This document shows positions 1 through 9,146 of a stretch of 64,000 nt of DNA, piece by piece. The position numbers and the translations under genes were made by a program. How positions within the stretch are numbered: position 1 is the stretch's first letter; the number at the start of each line of letters is the position of its first letter. Source of the DNA: Butyricimonas faecalis (GTDB taxonomy: Bacteria > Bacteroidota > Bacteroidia > Bacteroidales > Marinifilaceae); contig NZ_CP032819.1 of NCBI RefSeq assembly GCF_003991565.1, positions 744,001-808,000 of the forward strand, given 5' to 3'. The notes below the pieces were generated by a model. It ran no database searches and had not been told where the DNA came from. It worked only from the letters and a program-made list of their open reading frames with translations.

Positions 1-3000
1 GAAAATGTCAACAAATTTTCGCCACTCGCAAAGAAACGTATTTGTCTTAAACCGATTTTAGACATCCAATCACGAGGTAAGCTATATCCTACCGTTAGGG
101 TTTTCAATTTCAACCAATTTACTTTTTCAACATCTCGGTCTACGGCCTCCATCCTTCCCCCAAAGGGATAATCGGCTTGATCTCCCGGTTTTGACCAAAA
201 AGAAACTTTATTCACATCAAACAAGAGTGGAGCTTCATTCATGTTCAACGAGGTAATTTTCACCGCATTGATCATGTGGCGTCCGACTTGATAGGCCATA
301 GATAAATTAACATCAAAATTTTTCCATTTAAATTCGCTAACAATTCCACCGTATAACACGGCTAACGCACTTCCGGCATAAACAAGATCCTCGGAATCAA
401 TCACACCGTCACCATTCATATCAATGTATTTATAATCACCGGGTTTCAAATAAAACTGAGGACTTCCCTCGTTCAGATAAGCTTTATACCCATCTGCTCG
501 CCAATAGGCAGGAATATCTTCTTGATAATCAATAAATCCATTCGTTTTTGCCACTTGAATATCATTAATACTACGTCCTATAACACCTATATCATCTCGT
601 CCAGAAGCCGTGGATCGGAGTCTATTCCAATTTCGCGCAGCATTTACACTAATTTTCCAATATAAATCAGGTCGACGAAAAATTTCATATTTTACTAATA
701 ATTCCAAGCCCTCATTGGAGAGAGAGGCCGCATTTCTCCACTGCTTAACAAATCCAGATACAGCACCAGCACTGGGCAAAACCACGGCAGCTAACATTCT
801 ATTGGTATAACGATAATAGTAATCCACAACTACACCCAACCTGGAATCAAAGAGATCCAGATCTAATCCAAAATCATATTGATCCGTTTGTTCCCAAGAA
901 AGGTCATCATTATACAATCCTTCTTTATAATTGGGCTGTAAAGAAGAAGCTCCCTCGGAAGGATTGCCAACCTCCAAAATACCTTGAGCTAAATAACAAT
1001 AATCAAAATCCATCCCTGATCGTCCCCAACTAGCACGAAGTTTTCCAAATGACAACCAATGCGCTTGGGAAGTCAAAAAATTCTCTTCCGAAAAAGTCCA
1101 AGCTCCTGCCACCGAAGGGAAAAATCCCCATTTATTGTTCTTTCCAAAAGTAGAACTTCCATCACTTCGAAAACTCAAAGAAAACAGGTATTTCTTCAAA
1201 TAATTATATTCCGCACGAAAAAAGTAAGACAATAACAACTTTTCCTGCATGTCTGACGAGTACTCTTTGAAAGCGAAATAACGCGTATAATTCCCCGATA
1301 CCTCTGTTCCCAAAGAAGGCAAAGAAGCGGGTGCATAATAAATCTTGTCGCTGGGGGAATTTTGGGCATATCCCATGTTATTCTCCAACTGATCGTATTG
1401 ACAAGAAAAACCTGCCAACAAGTTCACGTTGTGTGTTTCATTAAAACTTTTTTTATAGGTCAAGGTATTCTCATTCAATGCCATCAAGTTGATTCCCGTT
1501 TCACCTGTACTTTTTGAATATCCTTTGGAACTCAATGTTGAGGGTTCAAAGTAGTTTCGACGATTTATCATATAGTCAGCCGCACCTGAAGTACTGAATG
1601 ACAAACCGTTCATAATATCGTACGTTAATCGAAAATTAGCACGCAAGCGTACAGAGCGATTTTTATCTTTCGTCCCATTCAATTTTTCCAACACATCATT
1701 CCAAACAGCACTTCCTTTTCCTGGATTTAAAGAACTCATTTCAAATGGATTTCCGGGTACCACTTCTATCTGATTATTGCTGTGATCTCCCCTTCTTCGA
1801 TTAGCAAGAGATGCATTAAATTGCATGTCAACACTCAATTTTTTCACGGGTCTTACAGTCATCGAAGAGTTCAAATCTACACGTGAATAGCCGGTTCCAC
1901 GCAACACACCACTTTCATCATAATACCCTAATCCAATACTATAATTCATCCGTTCAGAACCTGCATACGTCTGAATATTAGCATTTGTCACTCGTCCCGT
2001 GTGGTAATATACGGGAAAGAAATTTGTAGCATTATTATAAAAATCATTCAAACTATCTTGCAAAATGCCTCCACCATTAAAACGATTACCGGCAGGGTTC
2101 GGAATCCAGTTGGCATCATATTTACTATCATTCATGTGGTTGTATGCATCTTTGTTTGAGGTCGGGTATATGTAAGACATCGTATTTTCATCCCGATAAG
2201 CACGCATACTTCCCCATCGCTGCTGATACAAACGCAATATTCGTTCTTCACGTCCAATCGTTACAGTTGGTAATTCTGGAAGTACCGACCACGTTTGAGA
2301 AAAATTAGCAGAAAAGGTGGCATCTTGTCCTTTTTTTCCTTTCTTCGTGGTTACAATAATCACACCATTAGCAGCTCGCGAACCATAAATTGAAGCGGCA
2401 GAAGCATCTTTCAAAACTTGAACCGATTCAATCATATCCGGATTCAAATCTGCCAATGTATTCGTTCCTGTCACCGGAGATGTAAACGAATTCATCGGTA
2501 CACCATCCACAACCCACAACGGATTCGAGAATCTTCGATAAAGATCCTGATCTAGTGAATTATAACCTCGAATTACAATGGAGGTACCACCCGCTCCTGG
2601 AGCTCCTGACATGTTAGTTACATCTAACCCAGCTACTCGCCCTTGCAATAAATTTGCCACACTTGGAGATGGTATTCCTTCCAATTCTTTTGCTTTTACC
2701 ACAGAAATAGAACCCGTTGCTTCTCGTTTGGTCGTTGAACCATATGCCACGACAACAGTTTCATCCAATGCCTGTATATCTTCTTCCATCACGATATGCA
2801 GAGAAGTACTATTGGTTTCCGTGAAATTAATCTTTTGAGGTTTAAAACCTACAAAAGAAAATTCGAGCACACCCTCTTTCACCGGCAATGTCAATTTAAA
2901 CATTCCTTGGGAATCGGTTGCTGTCCCAATATTCATTTTTTCCAACTTCACAGTTACTCCCGGCAGCGGTTGTTTTTTGTTATCTACAACCACACCCTTG

Positions 3001-3383
3001 ACAACATATCCAACTACTTGGGGAACATTTTTTCTAATTATAACGGTACTATCTTCTAGTACGAAATTAAAACCTTTTGTTCCTACCACCTCTTGAAGTA
3101 CCTCCTTTAAAGTCGCATCTTTTTTCAAAATTGTTATGGGCTCAACTGCAGCCAATGCTTTGTCGTTATAGAAAAAAGAGCATCCTGTTTGCCGTTTTAC
3201 TTCTTTGACAAATTCTGCCATAGAAGCATTTTTAAGATTTAATGTAATTTTCTTTGTTTGTACCTGTCCCACGGCAGAAGTTATCCATCCGCAGAAGAAA
3301 AAAACAGTCAAGGTACAAAGCCATTTAATTTTTTTTAGCTTACCCTCAAATAATAAAGGGTGTAATTGTCCATTTTTTTTCAT
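1..3383 (-). CDS. SusC/RagA-family TonB-dependent transporter with STN domain (3' end outside window)
   Basis: This is an outer-membrane TonB-dependent transporter importing an unknown oligomeric ligand. It reads without interruption from an ATG at 3383 (start MKKNGQL) to the window edge, about 1127 codons. In order it shows a signal segment; an STN (secretin/TonB short N-terminal) domain at about residues 30-105; a carboxypeptidase-D regulatory-like beta domain at about 110-190 (PGVTVKLEK); the TonB-box region ETVVVAYG; a plug with WVVDGVPM and VLKDASAASIYGSRAANG; then the barrel. The visible end (FASGENLLTF) suggests only a few dozen residues are missing. The STN domain, with the adjacent fecR and ECF sigma genes, indicates ligand-triggered trans-envelope signalling. 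The cognate SusD should lie just left of the window (inference). Confidence 0.93.
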   Translation of the reverse strand, partial: MKKNGQLHPLLFEGKLKKIKWLCTLTVFFFCGWITSAVGQVQTKKITLNLKNASMAEFVKEVKRQTGCSFFYNDKALAAVEPITILKKDATLKEVLQEVVGTKGFNFVLEDSTVIIRKNVPQVVGYVVKGVVVDNKKQPLPGVTVKLEKMNIGTATDSQGMFKLTLPVKEGVLEFSFVGFKPQKINFTETNSTSLHIVMEEDIQALDETVVVAYGSTTKREATGSISVVKAKELEGIPSPSVANLLQGRVAGLDVTNMSGAPGAGGTSIVIRGYNSLDQDLYRRFSNPLWVVDGVPMNSFTSPVTGTNTLADLNPDMIESVQVLKDASAASIYGSRAANGVIIVTTKKGKKGQDATFSANFSQTWSVLPELPTVTIGREERILRLYQQRWGSMRAYRDENTMSYIYPTSNKDAYNHMNDSKYDANWIPNPAGNRFNGGGILQDSLNDFYNNATNFFPVYYHTGRVTNANIQTYAGSERMNYSIGLGYYDESGVLRGTGYSRVDLNSSMTVRPVKKLSVDMQFNASLANRRRGDHSNNQIEVVPGNPFEMSSLNPGKGSAVWNDVLEKLNGTKDKNRSVRLRANFRLTYDIMNGLSFSTSGAADYMINRRNYFEPSTLSSKGYSKSTGETGINLMALNENTLTYKKSFNETHNVNLLAGFSCQYDQLENNMGYAQNSPSDKIYYAPASLPSLGTEVSGNYTRYFAFKEYSSDMQEKLLLSYFFRAEYNYLKKYLFSLSFRSDGSSTFGKNNKWGFFPSVAGAWTFSEENFLTSQAHWLSFGKLRASWGRSGMDFDYCYLAQGILEVGNPSEGASSLQPNYKEGLYNDDLSWEQTDQYDFGLDLDLFDSRLGVVVDYYYRYTNRMLAAVVLPSAGAVSGFVKQWRNAASLSNEGLELLVKYEIFRRPDLYWKISVNAARNWNRLRSTASGRDDIGVIGRSINDIQVAKTNGFIDYQEDIPAYWRADGYKAYLNEGSPQFYLKPGDYKYIDMNGDGVIDSEDLVYAGSALAVLYGGIVSEFKWKNFDVNLSMAYQVGRHMINAVKITSLNMNEAPLLFDVNKVSFWSKPGDQADYPFGGRMEAVDRDVEKVNWLKLKTLTVGYSLPRDWMSKIGLRQIRFFASGENLLTF

Positions 3384-3420
3384 AGATTTGTAATTCTAAT
3401 TAATTGAATATTTAAGAATT

Positions 3421-3451
3421 GGGATTCGAGGTGTGCCACCACCTCCATCCC
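3421..3451. other. Hairpin at the fecR-susC junction
   Basis: GAGGTG (3428-3433) pairs with CACCTC (3440-3445) around a 6-nt loop, extended by GGGAT (3421-3425) with ATCCC (3447-3451). A T-run follows it on the plus strand only, so in the minus-strand operon it is more likely an RNA-processing or stability element than a terminator. A hairpin occupies the equivalent junction of the neighbouring operon. Confidence 0.5.
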
Positions 3452-3459
3452 TTTTTTAT

Positions 3460-4623
3460 TTACGGATTGGAAACTATGATATTCTTACCTTGTATCAAGA
3501 ATTTCACGTCATCTGTTAGTCCGATCATTTTCAATAATTTATCAATTTGATCGTATCTTTTTATCTCCCCCGAAAAAGAAACCTCTTTTAATGATTCATC
3601 TTGCCAACAGATGTTCATATCATACATACGGGCTAATGTGTTGAGAATATATTCTAACGAACTGCTTTTGAAAATAAATTTACCTTCCCGCCAACTACAA
3701 TAAAGGTCTGTGTCAACGATTCGTTTTTCCATTTTCCCATTCATTTTATCCACAATCACTTGTTCTCCAGGGGATAGTAATAAGTTTTGAGCTGTCACAC
3801 TCGATTGTACACTAATATTACCTGAAACCAAGGTTACTTGATCCTCTTTTTCATCTGGATACGCTTTCACGTCAAACGATGTTCCCAACACAACCACCTC
3901 ATTGTTAGGCATAACTACTTTAAAAGGCATAACGGAGTCTTTAGCTACTTCCAAAAAAGCCTCTCCTTTAATAAAAATTTTTCTTTCGTTACCCACAAAT
4001 TTCACCGGAAAACGGACTTCGGTATCTGCATTTACCCATATTTTTGTTCCATCGCTCAACGTGAGAAAAAATTCTTCTCCACGAGGAACCCGAAGCTGAT
4101 GGTAAATCTCCTCGTTTCTCTCTGAACCTTGCAACATATAATTCATTGCATTTTTTTCAACCCTCGCAACTGTAATGTTGTTATCGGTAATTTCACTTAC
4201 ACCAGGTTCATCCAACATAATCTTTTTTCCCGAAGCCAGTTCCAGCACTAGTCGTTCTGTTTGTTTCGAAGAATCCGCTTTTACAATCCTCATTTGCAAT
4301 GATTCATCATTTACGCGTGAAAAATAAAATATGCTTAAAGCTACCGAAAACAAGACTATCGCCACTGCCGCTATCGATTTCCAATGCAAAATTTTTCTGT
4401 TCCTATTTTGTACTCCTTCTATCTTTCTATACGCTTTCTTCTCATCAATATCTTCTAATGAAAAAGCAGGATGGATGGCATCATACAAATTTTTACATTT
4501 AAAGAAATGCCGCAAATGGTTTTCATCTTCCATGAGCCATTGATCTAATCGTTCAAGTTCTTCCAGAGTCACTTCTGAAGCAAGAAAACGAGTAATTAAT
4601 TCATCTATATTACAATTTTCCAT
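3460..4623 (-). CDS. FecR-family anti-sigma factor
   Basis: This is an inner-membrane anti-sigma factor relaying the state of the STN-type transporter to the ECF sigma factor encoded just upstream. The 387 residues comprise a cytoplasmic sigma-binding part (1-82, with the typical W of DQWL), one membrane segment at about 84-104, a periplasmic FecR domain at about 175-285 (RVPRGEEFFLTLSDG, WVNADTEVRFP, GTSFDVKAY), and a C-terminal DUF4974 domain at about 315-387 expected to contact the STN domain. The length is usual for the family. It sits 67 bp after the sigma gene and 76 bp before susC, so one operon is likely. The roles are established for the family; the specific pairing here is inferred from adjacency. 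Confidence 0.93.
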   Translation of the reverse strand: MENCNIDELITRFLASEVTLEELERLDQWLMEDENHLRHFFKCKNLYDAIHPAFSLEDIDEKKAYRKIEGVQNRNRKILHWKSIAAVAIVLFSVALSIFYFSRVNDESLQMRIVKADSSKQTERLVLELASGKKIMLDEPGVSEITDNNITVARVEKNAMNYMLQGSERNEEIYHQLRVPRGEEFFLTLSDGTKIWVNADTEVRFPVKFVGNERKIFIKGEAFLEVAKDSVMPFKVVMPNNEVVVLGTSFDVKAYPDEKEDQVTLVSGNISVQSSVTAQNLLLSPGEQVIVDKMNGKMEKRIVDTDLYCSWREGKFIFKSSSLEYILNTLARMYDMNICWQDESLKEVSFSGEIKRYDQIDKLLKMIGLTDDVKFLIQGKNIIVSNP

Positions 4624-4690
4624 ATTTCTTTACAGTTTCTACTATAAAGACGAATCAAGAAAGAAAAACCGCAAGAATTTTAGAAAAAAA

Positions 4691-5260
4691 TCAGGAAAGT
4701 AAAAAAAGTACGACTAGTATAAAGTATTCTTTCAATTGTTGCTTTAATATTTTCAAAGACTCCGCAATTCTTAATTCTACGGTTCGAAGGGGAATATTGA
4801 GCTCTTTCGCAATTTGTGCTTGTTTTATGCCTTGCATGCGATTCATTTCAAAACACTTGCGCTGTTCGGAGGTAAGATAAATAAGAGCCTCTTGTAAACG
4901 AACATTCAATTCCGAATACAATATGTATTCTTCCGTTTCCAATGTAACATCAGTTTGAAATAAAGATTTTAATCCGAAATATTTATTCTTAACATTTTGA
5001 TGGCGCAATTCATCAAGGCAACTATTCTGTACAGATTTTAGCAAAAATGCTTTCAAAGAAGAGATTTTAGATGCATCTTTACGCCCGGTCCAAAGTTTAA
5101 TAAATACCTCTTGAACAATGTCCTCACTTTCTGTTATATTTTTCACATAACTACCGGCAAACAAAACAAGATCTTTATAATAATAGTGAAAAAGTTCCGC
5201 AAAAGCCCGACTACTTCCTTGGCTCAATTTCAACAACAAATTTTGTTCGTTTATCTCCAT
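4691..5260 (-). CDS. RNA polymerase ECF-type sigma-70 factor
   Basis: This sigma factor presumably drives transcription of its own fecR-susC operon. The 189 residues contain sigma region 2 at about 20-85 (FHYYYKDLVLF, EDIVQEVFIKLW) and region 4 at about 120-170 with a helix-turn-helix (QAQIAKELNIPLRTVELRI). The C-terminus ends in a short hydrophobic stretch (YFILVVLFLLS), as many Bacteroidetes FecI-like factors do. A candidate -7 box lies 32 bp upstream of the ATG. FecR, encoded next, would hold it inactive until the transporter binds ligand. Confidence 0.93.
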   Translation of the reverse strand: MEINEQNLLLKLSQGSSRAFAELFHYYYKDLVLFAGSYVKNITESEDIVQEVFIKLWTGRKDASKISSLKAFLLKSVQNSCLDELRHQNVKNKYFGLKSLFQTDVTLETEEYILYSELNVRLQEALIYLTSEQRKCFEMNRMQGIKQAQIAKELNIPLRTVELRIAESLKILKQQLKEYFILVVLFLLS

Positions 5261-5291
5261 GTTATCTTACAATCAAAATATTCTCGGCATC

Positions 5292-5299
5292 CAAAAATA
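5292..5299 (-). promoter_or_regulatory. Candidate -7 box of the left ECF sigma operon
   Basis: On the minus strand the sequence is TATTTTTG, matching the Bacteroidetes -7 consensus TAnnTTTG, 32 bp before the sigma ATG. I see no clear -33 TTTG. Confidence 0.4.
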
Positions 5300-5384
5300 A
5301 TGAGAATATGGTATAATTCCTATTTTAGGAAGAAAAATGATAGCATTCTTTCCTTTTAAACATTTCACTCGTATCTAACGCAAT

Positions 5385-5419
5385 AAAATAATGGCCGATA
5401 AAATATCGACCATTATTTA
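5385..5419 (-). terminator. Hairpin ending the right-hand SusCD operon
   Basis: An inverted repeat built from AAATAATGG/CCATTATTT and CGATA/TATCG around a short A-rich loop lies about 60 bp past the stop of the thioredoxin-fold gene. The T-rich minus-strand tail fits an intrinsic terminator that separates the two SusC modules. Confidence 0.55.
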
Positions 5420-5476
5420 TATTAAATTTAAATTACCTTTATCTTTTTCAGATGCGGGAAACATCCCTTCATTCTG

Positions 5477-6715
5477 TCATTTCTTTATAATACTATGCAC
5501 CTCCTCACTCCTAACTTTTTCAAGTTGCTCATAATCAAGCATTGCTTTTTCTGCATTCTTTTTTTGTCCCAATTTTTCATAAACGAATGCTATTACATCA
5601 TAATAATTATAATTCAATAGTTTTGCAGTACTTTTATTTTGTTCTTCCTGTAATTCGATTAATAAATTCAGGATTTGGTTCAATTTATTCTTATTCTTCG
5701 TTTGTGTAGCAATATAACGATAACTATTTACAACAAAACGACTTTCATTTTTCAAAAGATTTAAACGATTTCCAAAATCCAATAACTTTGACATCATATC
5801 AACATCATTATCTAAACGAGAATTAATGATCTCCAATTCGCATAGCAATGTAGGAAAGCCTTTAACAATATTCGTTTGTAACATCCCTCTAAATCTCTCT
5901 ATTTTAGCACGAAGGACATCCAAGGAATCAATATCATTTACACAAATGGTCTTTTTAGTCAGTTCTTTCATAACTTGCACCATTCCGCTTTTAAGCTGTC
6001 GTTCCAATTTATAACGATCTACATTCAATTGGAACTGAAATTTTTCAATTTGATTTAAAATAAATTCGTAAGCATCCGTTTCCGGGTCTGTTATATACGC
6101 GCCAACAAGTTTCCAAATTGCAGGATCCAGTAATTTTTCAACAGGTATTGTTTCTACATAATCCGTAACAATCTTTTTTATCGGACCTCGTAAAAAAGCC
6201 CCATTCAACGCGTCAACATAATCGCGAACGGTTTCGAAATCTCGTTCTCCACGTTCATACTTTTCTCGCAAGACAAAAAGTGTTTTTCCTTCTAACCCAC
6301 CTTTCATTCCTGCAATTAATTCATCAGCTACATGAAATCCAGCCATTTGGTGTATCACTTCTCCATCCGAATTAATCAACAACATCGAAGGATAACCGAT
6401 AATATATTTTTCATATTTTTTCTGCAACATTTTGCCATCCCCCTTCTCCATATCATATTTCACATTTACAAAATGAGCATTAAAAAAATCACCGACTTTT
6501 TTTTGTGAAAAAATTTCTTTAGCCAAAACTTTACATGGTCCACACCAGACTGTATAACAGTCCATAAAAATCATTTTATTTTGCTCTTTTGCTTGCTTCA
6601 AAACCTCTTGCCAAGGTTGATTATCCATAAAATGAATTCCATCTTGTTCTTCTTGTCCAAATAAAACATTTGAACTTATAATAAATAATGCTGCAAGAAT
6701 TATTCTACTTATCAT
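5477..6715 (-). CDS. Secreted thioredoxin-fold protein of the SusCD operon
   Basis: This is a periplasmic or surface thioredoxin-like protein. From an ATG at 6715 it is 412 residues; an in-frame TTG at 6739 is a less likely start. A signal peptide covers about the first 20 residues (ISRIILAALFIISSNVLFG), followed by a thioredoxin fold at about 25-140 with the redox motif WCGPC and the cis-Pro region GYPSMLLI. The remaining 270 helical residues have no recognisable domain; repeat-like helices are possible. It is the last gene of the operon, directly after the metallopeptidase-like gene. Thioredoxin-like proteins are common passengers of Odoribacteraceae SusCD loci. Disulfide exchange on the imported ligand or on operon partners is inference. 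Confidence 0.85.
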   Translation of the reverse strand: MISRIILAALFIISSNVLFGQEEQDGIHFMDNQPWQEVLKQAKEQNKMIFMDCYTVWCGPCKVLAKEIFSQKKVGDFFNAHFVNVKYDMEKGDGKMLQKKYEKYIIGYPSMLLINSDGEVIHQMAGFHVADELIAGMKGGLEGKTLFVLREKYERGERDFETVRDYVDALNGAFLRGPIKKIVTDYVETIPVEKLLDPAIWKLVGAYITDPETDAYEFILNQIEKFQFQLNVDRYKLERQLKSGMVQVMKELTKKTICVNDIDSLDVLRAKIERFRGMLQTNIVKGFPTLLCELEIINSRLDNDVDMMSKLLDFGNRLNLLKNESRFVVNSYRYIATQTKNKNKLNQILNLLIELQEEQNKSTAKLLNYNYYDVIAFVYEKLGQKKNAEKAMLDYEQLEKVRSEEVHSIIKK

Positions 6716-6739
6716 TTTTTTACATATTAATTGATACAA

Positions 6740-7594
6740 TTATTTTTCAGGTAATACGACATGAAAGTTTGTCAAGAGATATTCTTTCACCAAATCAACT
6801 TTTCTCTTTACATTTTCATTTTTAGCATAATATGCTTCTTTTTCTTCCTGACTTTTAAACATTATAAAAGCTACATAATCTCCAAAATCCTGTGCAAAAG
6901 TTGTTACATGCAGTCTAGTTCCAGAAGAATTATATTTACCTTTCCTTCCAAATTTCAAAATGGCATATTTCCCCACGATATCTGTTGAAGAAGCAAGATA
7001 AGCGTTTTTTGAGACTGTTCCAGAAGGTAACGTGACACTCGGATTATACCCGTCATTACTTATTTGAGCAAATTCCGTAGGTTCCGGCCAACTATCAAGC
7101 ATTCGTTCTACAAAAAGTGATAACCAAGCATCTCGTAACTCTTTTTTATCCAAATCAACAAATCGTTCTCCAACTCGTCCTAAAATAAGCTTGCTTTTCA
7201 ATAAATGGCCATTCCATTCATTGTATGATCCCCATAAAGAATCTGTCAAATATACATTATATGATATATACTTCCGCAATTCCGTAGGAAGTATTCCCAA
7301 CACCTCCGTATCTAAAAAATCAAGTACATCAATAATACAATTCTCTTTAGGATATTTATACTTAGGCAAGGTTATCAACGTTGACCAATCATATCGAAGA
7401 TCCAAATCATCAAACTTGTATATGAAATAACTTCCATATTTCTCGTACATCTCTTTGACTTTTGCATTTACCGGGGTATCATCCGACAAAACAATTTGAG
7501 ATGGCACGTTAACATCTGTAGAGGCGTCTTCATCAACACAAGCAATCATCAGGTATCCCCACAAAACAACGAATAAACATATTATATTTTTCAT
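6740..7594 (-). CDS. Metallopeptidase-like lipoprotein lacking the HExxH motif
   Basis: This 284-residue lipoprotein (lipidation Cys in IACVDED) resembles the putative zinc-binding metallopeptidases (Peptidase_Mx1 type) that accompany SusC/SusD pairs in this family. The overall plan is conserved: N-terminal strand-rich part, central helix followed by EFAQIS, and a late acidic segment (QDFGDYVAFIM) before the C-terminal helix. Where active relatives carry HExxH, this protein reads VERML (in LFVERMLDSW), so both zinc-ligand histidines are absent and only the glutamate remains. It is therefore probably a binding protein rather than a peptidase. The assignment rests on my memory of the family layout. 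It sits 17 bp after susD and abuts the thioredoxin-fold gene. Confidence 0.65.
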   Translation of the reverse strand: MKNIICLFVVLWGYLMIACVDEDASTDVNVPSQIVLSDDTPVNAKVKEMYEKYGSYFIYKFDDLDLRYDWSTLITLPKYKYPKENCIIDVLDFLDTEVLGILPTELRKYISYNVYLTDSLWGSYNEWNGHLLKSKLILGRVGERFVDLDKKELRDAWLSLFVERMLDSWPEPTEFAQISNDGYNPSVTLPSGTVSKNAYLASSTDIVGKYAILKFGRKGKYNSSGTRLHVTTFAQDFGDYVAFIMFKSQEEKEAYYAKNENVKRKVDLVKEYLLTNFHVVLPEK

Positions 7595-7611
7595 ATTTCA
7601 TTCATTTTATA

Positions 7612-9135
7612 TTAATTTATTCCATTTCTTTTAGGGCGAGGATTATTTAAGTCCGGATTATACTCTCGTTCCGATTTTGGAAAATTTATGATATATGCCA
7701 TATCCTTTTCTGTCAATTGATATACTTCGCCCCCTTGCCATACATGGGTTAATTCGGGTTGTCCGGTTCTTCGTAAATCCCACCAACGATGGTGTTCTTC
7801 AAAACATAACTCCCGTCTTCTCTCTTCCCAGACAAAATGCAGTAACGCATCATCACTTAGAAAATCTGCAGTTTCTAAGTTCGTATAGTGCGTTATACGA
7901 TTTTCCCGTAATTTATTCAAATAATACAATGCCCGATCTTTATTGGGATTTTCTTTTCGCACATACGCTTCGGCTAAAGAAATATACACTTCGCCGGTTC
8001 GGAATGCACTTTGATAATCATCTCCGGCAATATTATCAGGGTCAAATTTCATGGGAACATACGCCGGATAATAATTCGATGGAGCCGGAATAAACCAATA
8101 AGCGACACGTTTATCTTCTTCTAACGTTCCCTCTGAACTTCCCTCTTGATGTTTATAGGCAGACATGATAGAATTAGAAGCAACAGAAGAAATACTTATC
8201 GTATTTGCACTCAAGATTATGTTTACATTAAACAATTCATAAAACGATACAGCCCCTCCATTATCATACAACCAAATAATTTCAGGATTATTGGCCGGAT
8301 AAATAAATTTATCAATAAAAGGAGAAGCCGATGGTGCAGACGGTCCATTAATCTGAGGTTTACCGGTAAGATTATAAAGCGCATCATTAAGTGCTAAAAC
8401 TTTTTCACCACAATCGATCACTTTATCAAAATCTTCCATGAATAACCCGATTCTCATTCCCAAAATTAACGCGGCCCCATAATTAATCTCATAAATACTC
8501 GTAATATCTTTCCCTTTCAAACATTCAATTGCTTGATCACAATCCATCACGATACGATTCCAAACCTCTTCTATTGTATTTCGTTGGAATTTATTCGCCG
8601 TCGGGGTCGGTTCTAAAACCAACGGGACACATAGATCTGATGCCGTGGCTTCATTATAGGCTTGAGCATAAAAATTGGCCAATAAGAAATAGGCAAAAGC
8701 CCGAGTAAAATAAGCTTGACCTGCTAAAATTTCCCTCTCCTCCGAACTCCCTTCCATTTTATTCAACGCGCTAATGCAAGTGTTTGCCACCAATACCTGC
8801 TTATAAAGGTATTTATAGCATTCATCTGTCATATGATCATTTTCAACCTCTTCCTGCCAACAATAAGCATCTCCATAAGATGAAAAATTAGCATTTGTTA
8901 TCATGTCAACACCATCTCTTCCAAAAAACTCCACATCATCTGTCATGTACAGCACGAATGCACTTTTAGAAAGTAATGACTTAAAATATCCTTCGCCTTG
9001 TAAAAGTTCTTTATAATGCTCGACCGTTACAGGAACTATCAAATCTTGAGACGTCGTTTCTAAAAAACCTTCACAACCGGTCAACAGCATGATTCCAACG
9101 ACACTCTCAACTATATATTTCACGATTTTTTTCAT
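7612..9135 (-). CDS. RagB/SusD-family outer-membrane lipoprotein
   Basis: This is a surface ligand-binding lipoprotein that forms the lid of the SusC channel. The 507 residues have a lipoprotein signal with lipobox LTGC, an N-terminal SusD-like region with TPR-like helices (about 30-230; AGQAYFTRAFAYFLLANFY), and the C-terminal RagB/SusD signature (about 370-507: RTGEVYISLAEAYVRKENP, WEERRRELCFEEHHRWWDLRRTG, ending in NPRPKRNGIN). It lies 11 bp after the susC gene, so the two are co-transcribed. The cargo cannot be read from sequence. No glycoside hydrolase or polysaccharide lyase is present, which argues against a classical glycan locus. Confidence 0.95.
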   Translation of the reverse strand: MKKIVKYIVESVVGIMLLTGCEGFLETTSQDLIVPVTVEHYKELLQGEGYFKSLLSKSAFVLYMTDDVEFFGRDGVDMITNANFSSYGDAYCWQEEVENDHMTDECYKYLYKQVLVANTCISALNKMEGSSEEREILAGQAYFTRAFAYFLLANFYAQAYNEATASDLCVPLVLEPTPTANKFQRNTIEEVWNRIVMDCDQAIECLKGKDITSIYEINYGAALILGMRIGLFMEDFDKVIDCGEKVLALNDALYNLTGKPQINGPSAPSASPFIDKFIYPANNPEIIWLYDNGGAVSFYELFNVNIILSANTISISSVASNSIMSAYKHQEGSSEGTLEEDKRVAYWFIPAPSNYYPAYVPMKFDPDNIAGDDYQSAFRTGEVYISLAEAYVRKENPNKDRALYYLNKLRENRITHYTNLETADFLSDDALLHFVWEERRRELCFEEHHRWWDLRRTGQPELTHVWQGGEVYQLTEKDMAYIINFPKSEREYNPDLNNPRPKRNGIN

Positions 9136-9146
9136 TATATATCATT

